From NCBI GenBank assembly GCA_030142905.1, contig JASJOG010000041.1, positions 1,607,501 to 1,671,500 on the forward strand: a stretch of DNA of 64,000 bases. Reading direction: 5' to 3'. Below, piece by piece: positions 11,501 through 24,800 of the stretch. The notes below the pieces were generated by a model. That model had not been told where the DNA came from. It saw nothing but the letters and a program-made list of their open reading frames with translations, and searched no databases. The DNA comes from Heliopora coerulea (taxonomy: Eukaryota > Cnidaria > Anthozoa > Scleralcyonacea > Helioporidae). The translations under genes were made by a program, and so were the position numbers. Numbering within the stretch: the first letter of the stretch is position 1; each line of letters starts with the position of its first letter.

Positions 11501-13390
11501 TAATACCTTCTTTTACCTTCCAGTGCTGCCAATAAATACAGATAGGCAAAAGGTTATAGCATGTTATTATACAAGAAAAAAAACAAACAGCTCATATAAC
11601 GGACAGTTAGAATTCTAATCCACATAATGTTAGTTTACGTAGGGAAATCAATTTCATATACTAGTAATCCTAGCTAGAATATTGGCTGTTATTGGTTTCC
11701 TGAAGCATAATTTTTTTAAAGTCAGTAATAAATTTGGGTTATTTTTGTACTCAGTAACTTTGGCCTCCTAAATTTTCTAGGCTAGAACACCAATGCCAGT
11801 GCTTATATTGTGTTTCATGTGCTGTAAGAAAAAGACCATTATTTGTTCAATTTTAATACTGAGTGTAAAATACACAGTAGGGCAACATGGATTCATTGTT
11901 ACATGTTGTGAGACTTGAGCCTTTTTTGTTGATGTTGTTTTGTTTGTTTTGGGTGGTTTCCACTATGTTCATCAGATTTTTACTGCCTAATGGCAACAAA
12001 TACACTGAGGAAGGAATTAGGGACAAGGGCAAGCAGGCCAGTTAGGAATAGGTATTTATGGCTACTGTTGACCTTGAAGTGAAGTCTGGTATTAGAGCAT
12101 ACAGTGCAATGCTTAAGGCAAAAAGGCAACTGGCTATTATTACCTCCAATAACTTTGAATCCTATGAAATTATTGTGTCATTTTTTTGCTTTTTATTTTG
12201 TTGTCAAATAGAATTACAAGAATGCAAAATATCATTAGTAATTTTAATATATGTTAGGATTTATTGACAAGTTCAGATCACATGCATATACATAAGTCAG
12301 GGTTGAAATTTCAAACTATTTGATGATATTGTCAGCCAACATTATTTTCACCTTCCCACCTCTGGCAAATGGAGGTCATTAATCACAATTTTTATCTTCA
12401 CAGTAAATAATTACAATAGTAGGCATTTTTTGCTAAGTTAAAACATAGTCACTGGTTAAAACTACTTGTTTACTTGTAGATATTTTGTGTGAAAATAAAT
12501 GAGTAGGAGTGACTAAGAGTTCATTCAAGTGACAAAGAATCCTTTGTTAAATTCCTACTAACATAGCTTAGTTTCTAGGTCCATAGCATAATATCCTGCA
12601 CCTGCAAACTTTAACTACTTCTTCAGTAAGTAAAAAAAAAAATATACTATATGCAGTAAATATGCTGTAACAATTATGTTAATTTCTTAACAAAGATTTG
12701 TTTGTTCTATAGTACCTGTTTACTATGTCACAAGCTAAAAGATTTAATATAATCAACTGGGCAATTCTATGTGACTGACATTACATTTCAAGCAATTATT
12801 AGAAACAAAATATCTCATAGCTCTTTGAATGTTTATTATTGACTCTTCCTTTTATTCAGGAATATCAGGGACTTATCCTGACTATCTTATGAAAGGGTTT
12901 CCTTGACTTTACATAATATCCTCCAGCTACAGCTGACATTAAGGCATGTGTGACAGACATTACAGAGCATGGACAAATAATAATAATTATTTATTTAAAT
13001 ACTTTGTCTTCAAACAAGAGGACAAAGCACAATGTCCTTATGATATAGCATTAAACAATAAGTGAAAAAAATTCTTTGCCGAAAAATTAGTTATTGTCAG
13101 CCTTTATCCAGGGAGTGTTACAAACAAATAATGCTTTGACTGATGTTACATGACTGAAAGCAATAACTCTAAAGCAACAACTCTATAAAGCAATAACTCT
13201 TGAACAATGTCCCTAAGATACAACCAAACAACCAAAGATGTTATGATTTCCACTTTATATATGGAATAAATGATTTATAAAGAAACTGACTAGTCACTGC
13301 AGTTCAAGACTTTATGGTGAAGTCTGGAGAATTGTAGTGTTCATGAGAGTTGATTAACACTGGTGGGTTTAATGCTTTAACAATCTGATC

Positions 13391-14063
13391 TTAATAATGT
13401 AATAGTTTATCCTCTTGTGCTGACCATTTCCAGTACTTGCCTGCTTTTACCATAACTGAAACTTCATACTTGTCTCCAACAACTGCCTTAATCTCTGAAG
13501 GAAACAATTCCTTATCATGTTCTACCACACACCAAGAGGATACATTAAGAGGAGCTAGATGACTGATGTCATCTTGCTCATAAAATTGTTTAACTAAATT
13601 TTTAATCTCATCACTTACAGCAATTCCATGTGTAAAAGTAGTTTCAATGCTTGATATGGGACCACAGTCTGTTTGGAATTTTTCAGACAACTTCTCACAC
13701 ACAACATGTTTGCATTTTGGTGTGCCTGGCAAGACTGGATCTAATGCTCGTTTTGCTCTTGAAACAGCTCTTCCTAAGGCCTGTGCACTCCAGAAAGCTT
13801 GGAGGTCCTTGCCTTTGATCTTCATTTGATTTCCTTTGCTTCTTTAGTGCTCTACATCTGGTAACATGTTCTCTTGTTTCCTTTCTCCTTCTTTGTTGCA
13901 GCTTCTTTTGTGCATTTGCAGACAGTTTGGCCTCCTTTTTCTTTTTTTCAGCTCTGCTAAGTCTCTTTTGCTGTGCATTTTTTCTTTTGTATTCATCATA
14001 ACTGTTTGTGTCTTTTAGTTTTTCTCTTCTTTTGGCTTGCCTTTGAGGTGCAGTGAGTGCCAT
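13391..14063 (-). pseudogene. Orphan lysine/arginine-rich reading frame with a frameshift, probably repeat-derived
   Basis: Two overlapping minus-strand frames describe one protein-like sequence broken near 13826-13850. The upstream part (from 14063) starts MALTAPQRQAKRREKLKDTN and is a strongly basic, helix-forming Lys/Arg/Gln-rich region of about 75 aa. The downstream frame (KIKGKDLQAFWSAQALGRAV onward, to a stop at 13391-13393) carries a VSDEIKNLVKQFYEQDDISH segment. It ends in a small Trp-containing domain (VVEHDKELFPSEIKAVVGDK, then KYWKWSAQEDKLLHY). I recall similar basic N-terminus plus 'FY..DDIS' plus Trp-rich tail proteins as multicopy families in corals, but I cannot give it a function. 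The step from the DDIS segment straight into the tail could be an internal deletion. A tiny intron or a sequencing error could also explain the break. Confidence 0.45.
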
Positions 14064-15684
14064 TGCAATGTTTCCATCTGGTTTGCATGCTCACAAATTG
14101 CCACCAAAAAATGATAATGTTTCTGTAGTTTTTGAGGCCAGTAGCACTCAACGTAAAAGAGAGGGGTACTTCGTGTAAAATTACACAGAAACATCATGAA
14201 ATGCAAATATTCAATCTGCCCAACATGTGACTGATGTTACATGTGACTGACATTACAGAGTTTACAGTTTAATATCTTGTACATGTGTTAATATTTTTGA
14301 AGCTATTATTGGTTTTTCTTATCTGGGGATATATAAAGAAACAACATGAATGACATTCGTGTGGTTGAGAATATTAGTTAGTTAGAGAAAAAATTATAAG
14401 GTTTTTTTGTGACTGACATTACACAAACATAATTTGTTACATTCAAGTTACTTATTTTGATGTTTATAAATGTCTGTTTGCCAATGAAACATATTCCTAG
14501 AAAAGATGCATCTCCAACTTGCAGGCAGTGGTAGTCAGACTTCCATACAAGTTTTATGGACAAGACAATGAAGATTCAAATTTACACTTTATTACTACAT
14601 CATGTGATCATTCAAAACATGTTCCAGTATGGAACTGCAGTAATTCTCAGAAACAGTACTTTGACTGGGAATAAATAAATTTTCTGTTAGATAAACTACT
14701 GTTTTGTCAAAAGCATAAATTATTTTAATGAGAATCCAAAATTCATTTCTATGGTTAATGTCAACTCTACCATGGAATTGCCCAACTGCCTTTTTAACTG
14801 TGGTCAACCAGTCTATCTAGATTTGTTTTAAGGATTAATATTTGAATGAGTATATGTTGGGTTTTTCATTTGAAAGTAGACATGTCATTGAACAGATCAT
14901 TAAATCATGCAAGCTGATGTTCCCAAATACGGGGGGATGATTTTTTTAGTGTGATTGAACAATATGTGAATTTAGTCTTATACTGACTGTATTTTGTCTA
15001 AAATAATAAAAAGAACTAATTCTTGGGAAGTGAAATTATGTTGAGAGTTTAGCTGCTCTGAATAATATGAGACCAGTAATTTCTCCTGAAATTTTAGCAA
15101 TCACTTTTTAATGTAATAAGAGATTTTCTGAACATATTAGACTTCAACTTTAAGCTAAATAGGACCAGTATCTTTTTTGTTAGATGTTTGAGGGAAAAGG
15201 TTATGGTCCAGCTTACTGAAAAAGTTTATTTATTTTATGCCACATAGTAGTGCATGTATTACCTTAGCTCACTTAACATGCTATAATTAAATTATGAGTA
15301 TGCTACTTCACCACCTGAATTAAGTAGTTAAGTACCATACACCATTTTCTTCATCATTGTTTTAAACAAAAATATGTATCCAAGAGTTTAACTTACCAAT
15401 AATCTGCTTGACGAATGTGATTGAAAGTTTTATTCTTTAAAGACTTTCTAAGGCAGCAGTACATTCTCTACACAATTTCATGCTGAAAGTCAAGGCGTGA
15501 TCAGAGAGACTGAGACCACAAAGTTTCCAGCTGTAAATAATATAAATGTTTCAAAAATACTTTTGTAAGAGAATTCATGTGTAAATACAATCACAAAGTC
15601 TGCTTGTTTGGGTAGTTTCACTCTATTAAACATTCATTAAGTCTCAACTACTCTTTATTTCTTCTGTAGTCAATACATAACACA

Positions 15685-15837
15685 ATGTCAAGTGCTGATG
15701 CACTGAAATTCCTTAGTGAACCAGCTACTCTAGCAAGTCTTGCAGCTGTGGCAGCTGCTGGTATGGCATACATGACTTCCAGACCAACTCCCCTTAAGTG
15801 CCCTGTGGATCCTGAAAAGCAATCAGTTGAAGTACCG
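15685..15837 (+). CDS. ACSL: ACSL exon 1
   Basis: Residues 1-51: start Met, membrane anchor (about 13-32) and the [13 protein letters not shown] linker (here [14 protein letters not shown]). Donor gtaagt, phase 0. Confidence 0.9.
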
Positions 15838-18800
15838 GTAAGTTCTTTTTCTAATCTAACTATACAAGTGAAAGTAAAAGAGCATTTGCTGAAGAGCAAA
15901 CACCTTTCAATGGAAGAAATGGACACCATTTTTCATAGAACCCCACTACTGCTCTTCCTTTGATTTTTATTTTAGATTCATCCTTGTTTAATTGAAAAAT
16001 TAAAAACCCTCTAGTGACAATCTAAAGTTTTTTACTAAATAACAGAAATGTTGGATGAATAAACATCAAAGATTTTACACTGCAGTTCCTGTATGTATGT
16101 CTAACATAGGGCGAAGAAAATACAAGGAAGAGTGCCTTGTCCGAGACCCTTCTTGAGCATTTTTATGACAACGTAAATACTCTTTATGAGGCTTTCATGA
16201 GAGGTTTAGATCTTTCAGGTAAGACATTTAAATCCATTTACAGGTACAACATTCAATTTCCAAGCAAATTTGGAACAACCATAGTATAATAATAGAGACT
16301 GAGAGGTGTCACCAGCTGCCAAAGAGTACAGGGGCAAAGATGGGTGGGGATCTGAGGGTAGAACCTAAAAGTTTTTGAGTGCCATCCCTATTTCAATCCC
16401 AAGAGATGCACCATCTTTACAATTTTCTGCCAATATATGTGTGAAATAATTATTTGGAATTGTGTACTTGGGTGAAGAACCAGGATACATATTAGCACTA
16501 TTCCAAGTGAATGAACCCATACTGGACAAGTAGTAAGAAACTCTATGTGACTACTTGGTAGAATGTCAAACTAGTAAACCAAAGGTTGCAGGTTTGAATC
16601 CAAGCCATGGTCAAGCAGAGTTTTTCTCTACTTGTCCAGTATAGGTTTGTTCACTTGGAGTAGTGCAAATATATATACATGCATAGAATAATAAACACAA
16701 AAAAACTTGAACCAAACATATTGAAAAGTTCACTGTAAGACGATAACTGGCCTATACCAGTAATTTATTGCTTATTTCTTATATCTCTAACACATTTTTT
16801 TGCTATTTACCTGTGTATAAGCAAATAAAAGTAGATTTTGTAGATAAAGCTAACACTCAAATACTTTCTATATCGTCTAGTTAAATTAAAAATTTAAAAT
16901 GAATATCTTCCATTGACGATGGCTAATGATAAAAAAAGATCCTTGCCATAAAATTCATTTGGAAGAGAATGTGAAGCATGTCAAAAAAAATTTGAAGCAT
17001 GTGAAAGAATGACTTAAGTATGCAAGAGGACTGAGTTGTCATTATTTTGATCTAGCAGTGTATATCATTGACAAATGATAACCTTTATAAAAATGATTAG
17101 TGCAGATTGTATATGCAGTACCCAATATGTAATGTCCAAATCACTTGAAAATTTAAAACACAAATAGTCATCTGACTTTGCAAATTATTATCAATCTTAA
17201 GGTGACAAGCCTTGTCTAGGATGGAGGAAAGACTATGATCAAGACTATCAGTGGATAACATACAAAGAGGTATTATTGAGGCTAAATAAATTATAAACAT
17301 TTTAGCTTCTATAATAATATCTGAAAGTGGTAATATAACTAGGACATATCTAGTGGAGCAGCCCTTAACCCTTTCCAGTTCAAGACATCTTCCTTTGGCA
17401 GGTAAAATCAAGTGGCATTAGCCAAAGTAAAACTTAAAAGTTGTATATGGATTGAAAGACTTAATGGAGCATTCTTAAATTTTAAAAGGGCCCAATATTT
17501 AGAGCAGATTTGAGGTGGTGTGTTTCAAGTACATGTATGTCTCAAATATGTCATCTTGCATACCTGCAACAACATTAATATGGAAACATCTTTCTTGATA
17601 GTGGTTCACGATTACAGTACTCCTATGGGGTGGCCCAGTTTTTTAAAGGAGTGTGGCCTTCTGGGCCACTTTCCATGGTTATGTCACTGTGAAAGTTACA
17701 AGACTGCACTCCAGGCAGCTAGGCAGGCAAGCATCCACCTGTGCTATAGAAAGCAACTTTTAAAAAAATGCATCTTTTGGGGGCAGCTGTTTTTCATGTG
17801 GAGGGCAACTTGTAGTACATTCAGGAACATTTTAGTTAACAAATAGAAGTTGGTTGAGTGTCTGTGTTGTAACCAAAAGATGAATGACATTAAGTTCAAC
17901 TGGTAAAATGCCTTGTGAAAACTTGGATAACCAAGTATTTTCAGGTATTTTTCTTGATGAAATGACATCGCAAGTGATTCTATGAAAGCAATTTTATATT
18001 TGTTTTACAAACTAACCAAAGCATTTTCAAATATTTATCATGCTGGTGTCATTCACGTCTCTGTATTCAAATATCAAATGAAAATGACATCAGCTTTGAC
18101 TCTACTCCAAGAAAAAATGAGGCTTGTCCAATCACATGGCTGTGAGCAGGATGTGTGGAACTTTATAAAATAAAATGTGAATATGTGATTTGAGGTAGTA
18201 AAGCTTGTAATGTCACACAGAATTTGGCTTCATTTAGTGATGTGTTTGAAATAGAATATTGGCCAGGAAACAAAATGGTAATGGCTGACATGGATTTATT
18301 AATCTTCCCTAAACAAATTATCCTGCACTACTTTCCTTTGCCGAAAAACTTTGTGTTAATTTGGGCAATTTGAAATCTGCAGATTTATTGATTTTAGAAA
18401 ATTTCAGCTTCTAAAGTGCAAAATTAATGTTGCAGTAGCATTTTAACCCATTAAAGAGCAGGGCTCATCCCTGTAACAAGTAAAATTGTCTGGTGGTAGC
18501 CAGAATAAATTACTAAAGTGCACCCTTGGCCTTTATTGGGCAAAGTATGTAGTACAGCCAAAGCTATTCAGTATGTTACTTATTTTCATCATAGGTCCAT
18601 GAAAGAGCTTTGTGTTTTGGGTCAGGCTTGATTGAACTTGGAGCTGAATCATCTTCTGACCCATACATTGGAATCTATTCACCAAACAAAGTTGAAGTAA
18701 GTGTGTAAGAATCTAAGGTGTCTTTGAGAGCATTTTCAGGGTTTAATCTTGTTTAGGGGATGGGATGGATCTTCCCTTTTGTAATCAGTGGCATACCAAG

Positions 18801-21800
18801 CCCATAGGCCTGCAAATTTTGTTTACAAGGAAATAAAGTAGAAAAATAAGTTGATGTAAACAAAAGAAGATGAAAGGCAAAAATTGCCCAAAGCTTAAAA
18901 TTGTTTTTCATGAAAATTGTTGCATTGATAAACCCAACTCAGTCCACTGACAGCAACCATCAGCTCCACCAGTTTTCCCAGGAGTAATTAATCTAATAAT
19001 TTCTATTTTTAAACACAGTTTTTAAATACGTAGATACCATGGTGATTGGTAATTTAAGATAAAGTTGGAGAAGATGAATAATAATGTATACGCATTAAAG
19101 AGGTATGCACAGCTACCAAAGACTGTTGGATAGTTTAGTTCTTAAAAGAACTGTATGAAACTTAAAGAGGCAAAATTCTGCGTAAAGAATAAGCCTAAAG
19201 AATTAGAAAAAAGCACGATGCATTTCGGCAGACCATTTATCAAGTGCTATACGTCTGCTAACTAAAGAAACATATCACCTGCTTATATAGTCTAAAGAAA
19301 ACTGAAGACATCGACCCAACGGTATGTGGGAGGGTCAAAATAGAGATAGTTGGAAAACAAATTCCTTTTGGTCTGCCGAAATGCATAGTGCTTTTTTTCT
19401 AATTCTTTAGGCTTATTCTTTACGTAGAATTTTAGCTCTTTAAGTTTCATACAGTTCTTTTAAGAACTAAACTATCCAACAGTCTTTGGTAACTGTGTAT
19501 ACCTCTTTAATGCGTATACATTATTATTCATCTTCTCCTACTTTATCTTAAATTACCACTCACCATGGTATCTACGTATTTAAAAACTGTGTTTAAATTT
19601 GTTACCACGACAAAATCGCTGTATTATTATTTCTATTTTACCAAAATTCCAGGGAAGTATTCCTCTAGAACTCCCAAGGAGGTTGCATGTTTGGTGTACT
19701 CGTTTGGTGTCCCAGACCACAAATACGCTGATGCAGTGGCATTGCTAGGGTTAATTTATTGGAGGGTGAAAGCTAAAATTGTGGCATGCTATGAGGTTTG
19801 CCGTAATGGTATGCGGGTATGCTTGGCATATCTAGATGGTTAGTGGAATCGGTGTTCACCACAAAGTAACATCATTGGGAATCACTGGGTAAATGCGACA
19901 AGGGTTTGTTTGATATCGCAGAGGGAAAACCGTGGTTGTAGAAAGGAATGTTGCCAAGATTCAGAACACGAGGCAATAATTTAATGATTCAGTGGGTTCA
20001 ATATACTGGTATGTAATGGTGGGCCAGGCCCTCCAAATTTATGTTTGGGGGACCATGGCTCCCTGGGCCCCACTTGCAATGCCTATGTGCAGATGTCTGG
20101 GTACACTGCTGGTAATATCTCAGCTTTCCTCCCAAATATGTTATATCTTGTTACCCAAGCCCAAGAACATGAAACAAATGACGAACAAGGAACTTAGATC
20201 ATTGGGGAAAAATCTAACCTAGTATCTATAACTGATTCAAATTTTCCCATTTCAAGTATGTTTACAACAACTTGAGTATTTTAGGATTAGAAGTACTAAA
20301 ATATCAACACTGCCACTGCTAAAGACCTTGTTTGGCCAAGGACAACGAGATGCTTAAGGTTATATATTTACATTTACAGTGTGCATTAAGGTTTATTTAA
20401 AAAATAGTTGGGCAGAAGGGGATAATGTTAAGAATAGTCAAAACCCCCACTGTTTCTTTATTCTTAAAAACCCAGAAGATGTGTATAAACCCATTGGTTA
20501 GGGTTGATACGCATTTTTTTCCAGCTTTTAAAGAATGAAGAAACAATGGGGGGAGGACTATTCTTAACATGATCCGACAAATAGGAGACAAAATTGTGGA
20601 AAACTTTCCCCCCTGCAAAATCAAAACTGGATAACACCCTGACTTATCTATATAATGAACTAATCATTTTGATTGTTTGTTGGTTGTTTTGTTTTTTTCC
20701 AAGTGGGTTTTGACTGAGCAAGGATGCAGCTGTTTTTCCCTAGTCCTTATACCTCTGTATGACACACTGGGACCTGATGCTTGTACATTCATATTAAACC
20801 AAGGTAATCATCTTATTCATAGTCAAGAGTGACAATGGTAGTATAGAGAGAATATTTCATGATTGTTCATTTTAATGATTACTCATTGTGGGATAATCAA
20901 TGGTGTCACCAGGCAAAGAATAAGAAGAGAACCAGAAGCCCATCTTGGTGCCTGAACCTTCGAGGTTTATCTCTTTCACTGCGGGAGCTCTCCTTTGACG
21001 AGTAAAATCATCTGGCATTAACCAAGTCATATACCGCTGGGTAACATAAGTATTCCAGCTCTGGTAGAAATGCTACTCCTTTTTTTTCAGAAAAAAAAAT
21101 ATATTAGCTTGTATGACAACTTTGGAGTTCAGACAAAGATACAAATAGCTGCGTGAGACAAGATGTGTCTTCTAGCAATGACTTAGCTGACAAGGAGGTG
21201 TAACATGTACAGAAATGTGTCGTTTATGTTACCTGAGGATGATTCTGAAATAAAGTTGTAAGCCGTTCCTCTTTAAACGCTCAGTGATCAAAATGGTTGA
21301 AGCATTACTTTAAGTAGGCGTGGTGCGAACCTTTCAACAGCTGAAAAAAACTTTTGAAGGGTTGGTTCAAATCTTTGCCCACTTTGTACCACAGTAGCTG
21401 TGAGGTTGTACTGTTAACTAAATAGACATGATGTCTTTTGAATCTTGCTGTCTTTTGTTTGTTATGTCATGTTATGTTCTTTTATGTTACGTTTTTTTAT
21501 GTTATGTTATCTTATATTTTTTTATGTTATGTTATGTTATGTTACGTTTTTTAAGCTCGCATAAGAATCACAGTTTGCGATGAATCAAAAATCGGCCCAC
21601 TGGTAAAGAATTTGGACAAATGCAAAGACCTGAAATACATCATCAAAATTGGTGACAATGTTACCGAAGAGGAAAACGAAATGGCAAAGAAAAGTGGCGT
21701 AGAAATCCTGACTTTTGCTGAGGTGGAAGTAAGTATATTAATAAATACCTCACGGTTTTTCGTATGTGGACACTCTGCTCTTAACCACCAAAAGGTGGGT

Positions 21801-24800
21801 AAGAATAGAGCAGGCGAGAGGATGGAAGCCATTTCCTTCATAACTTTTGAAGGAGACTCTTCTTGCAAGTGGTTGCACTGTCGATGCCAGTGATTTCGTC
21901 CATTGTGCAGGCGGTGGATGACGATATTTTAAAAAATGTAAGTAGGAGTGTTGGTGGCACAGTGATAGTGCACGATAATCTCACTTCTGTGACCAGGGTT
22001 TGATTCCGGATCCATGTAGTAGTCTGCTTAAGATTACCTATGTCACATGTGAGAAGAGTGTTGTCCAGTTTGACTCTACCGAGCATCGCAGGTTTTCTCC
22101 GGGTACCCCCATTTCCTCTTGTAGTAACACTGGACCTATGAGAGGTGGCCGTTGGACCTCTAGGGAGAACAGCTTAGTTGGGTAATAGGGTTGTCAAGTA
22201 TAAATAAAGACACTTAAAAAAAAAAAACTGATTGATAATTCAAGAGGAAAACACAAAAGATTTTGCCTCCTAATTAGTATGCTGTAAATAGGGTACAGAA
22301 TACAAACTAGAATTATGAACTTCTCCCTTCGATTTTCTACTTCAAAATTTACTGAAACTTCAAAATAAACGGCGAACATGGCCATTTAAATGTATTCGTT
22401 CGACTCGCCTTGTAAATCCAGTGCAGATCAGCCGCTCATATTGTATCTGTTACCTAAATTCTTACCCTTTAAGTCTTTCTGTTTATTCGAGAACGAGTTA
22501 TCGACCCTGAGATGTTACATTTACTAACAGTTGTACTTGTCCGTTAGGAAAAAGGAAGGAAATCTAAGAAGGAACCAAAGGTAAGTCAGTTTTTATATTA
22601 TTACTCGTTATTAGTTTTGTCTCACAATATTTACTCAAATAAACGCTGCGGCGCTTATTAAATTTTACGACTTTTTGATGTGGTGCTTATTAGAGGTCGA
22701 CGCTTATTAAAACTAATTGAAAGAAACAATTCTGGATAAAACATGACTACTTGTTATTTGTAATATCGAAAACAACTGGAACAAGAAAACCGAAACGCAC
22801 ACTAAAGTATCTCCACTATTAATGTCCAGTATCTTCTCCCTGATCATTGTAAATCCTGATTATTGGAAATAGTGGTGCTTCAGTTATTTTGTCTTCCATA
22901 GCCTTCGTAAAACGTTATGACTTTTATAGTATTTTCAAAACATGGCCCTTTTGAAATCAGACGTATCTGAAAGGCTACCGTGTATAAAGAAATTAAAATA
23001 GTAAATAGTAATAGACTGGATTTAAATATGATCGAGGTCAGGCACGTGCATCGGGGGACAAGCTTCTTCAACATTATTGCGAATAGGCGCCGCATTCTTC
23101 ATGAGTGCGGCGCTTATTTCAGTAATTTAGGTATCATGCGCGGCGCTCATTCGGGGGCAGTGCTTATTCGAGTAAATACGGTACTCTATCACCTATGCTT
23201 GCCTCGTTGCTCAGTGTGGGTATCAGGATTGTATCATTTCAGTTGCCCTCGGGTGTTCAACTTGAAGAAACGTTTATGAGACTGTTGCACAAGTTTTCAA
23301 AACTGGAAAATTGATATAACATACCATTTCAGAATCATCGTCAGGGTGACATGAACAGAATATTTCATGAATTGACTTACACTGCTAAAGTCAACTAGAA
23401 AAGTTGACTAGAGCGGGATTCGAACGCGCATCTTTTGGTTACCGGACCGTTGCTCTACGAATTGAGCTATCGAGTTAACTGGAAAGTGTGTTCTTGGTCA
23501 ATTCATGAAATATTCTGTTAATGTTACCCTGACGATGATTCTGAAATAGAGTCGAAACGCCACATTTTTTCGGATATCGAGCGCCAAGTTGTCGCGAGAA
23601 TCTCTCGTGCACTTAAAATGGATAAAACGAGCATGCTGTTCCCAGTTGACTCGATAGCTCAATTGGAAGTGCAGCGGTCTGGTAACCCGAAGGTGCAAAT
23701 TTGAATTCCGCTCTAGTCAACTTTTCTAGTTGACTTTAGCAGTGTAGGTCAATTCACGAAATATTCTGTTGATACAAGATAGTGAAGCAAGTTACTTAAA
23801 TCAGACAGATTTGTGTATGTTCGCACCCTGAAGACTGCTCAGTTACGGCAGCTGTTTTAACAGCCATATTTCTGAAGCCACTTTTTAAAAACGACCATGT
23901 ATTTCTGCTTGCCACTTGGGCAAGTTGTATGAACGACATAATACTTCAGTTATATTACAAATAACTCCTTTACCGTTGGGCAAACAAGGCGACTTCCATT
24001 TCCATATTCTATTCAGTCGTGTGCTGATGACCATACTTTGCACAGGCATTCTTTGTTTTCTTAGGTTCCGGATCGTAACTCTATTGCAACCATTTGTTAT
24101 ACCAGTGGGACGACAGGTTTGTCTGAACTTTGAATTTCTTTATTCAACTACAAATATGTTCGCACGCTGACCTCAGTAGGCGTCAATACGGCTGAGAAGG
24201 CCATAGCCCCCAGTACTTTCAGAAAACTGGCCCAGCCCATCCTTTTCCAAGTTATCCAAGCATCCTTTTCCAGTGGTTTAAACACTTTTGATGCTAGAAA
24301 GTCTAAAGTTATTGCTATACGGGAACAACTCGTACACTTTCCTCTTTTTCCCACACCTGATCGCCTGCCTTAAAAAACCCACCAGTAGAGAGTAAAGATT
24401 CCGAAACAAGCACTTGCACGCATAGCTAATGTGCCTCAGTCACTTTTTTCTGGTTGCCCCAATTTTTTCTCCTGCGCAATACCCATGACAACGTTCGAGG
24501 TGTTACGAAATAGGAGCGAAAAATGTTTACCAGTGTTCGCATTAGTTTCAAAAAGAAACCCGTATTTTGGAGAGCGGTAGTCACGATTGGGCATTGAGGT
24601 GGCTGATCTAGCCGAATAATTTCGAGCCCGCCTAAAACTTCACGGAACTACACTGAAAATTTCAAAATTATCGTCAGAGATATATGAACAGAAATTTTTT
24701 CATGATAATCTCTTCGGCAGTGTCAGATTATAATGAAAAAACTTCTGTTCATGTATCTCTAAGGATGATTCTGAAATAGAATTGAAACACTGCACATCCT

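Larger units (their letters stand above)
6810..15684. other. Intergenic DNA between MRPL1 and ACSL
   Basis: Apart from the simple repeats at 7.0-7.8 kb, the SINE at 8241-8515 and the broken minus-strand frame at 13391-14063, no exon is supported on either strand. From about 10.2 kb onward CpG is scarce and TG/CA is common, unlike the stretch before it. Confidence 0.6.

Noticed and set aside
13647..13829. Plus-strand frame opposite the orphan reading frame
   Set aside because: Shadow of the minus-strand frame, which has the more protein-like composition.
23395..23490. A true tRNA gene on the minus strand
   Set aside because: The D-arm, T-arm and acceptor are good, but the anticodon stem hardly pairs, and the core recurs inside palindromic repeats, so it is a retroposon.
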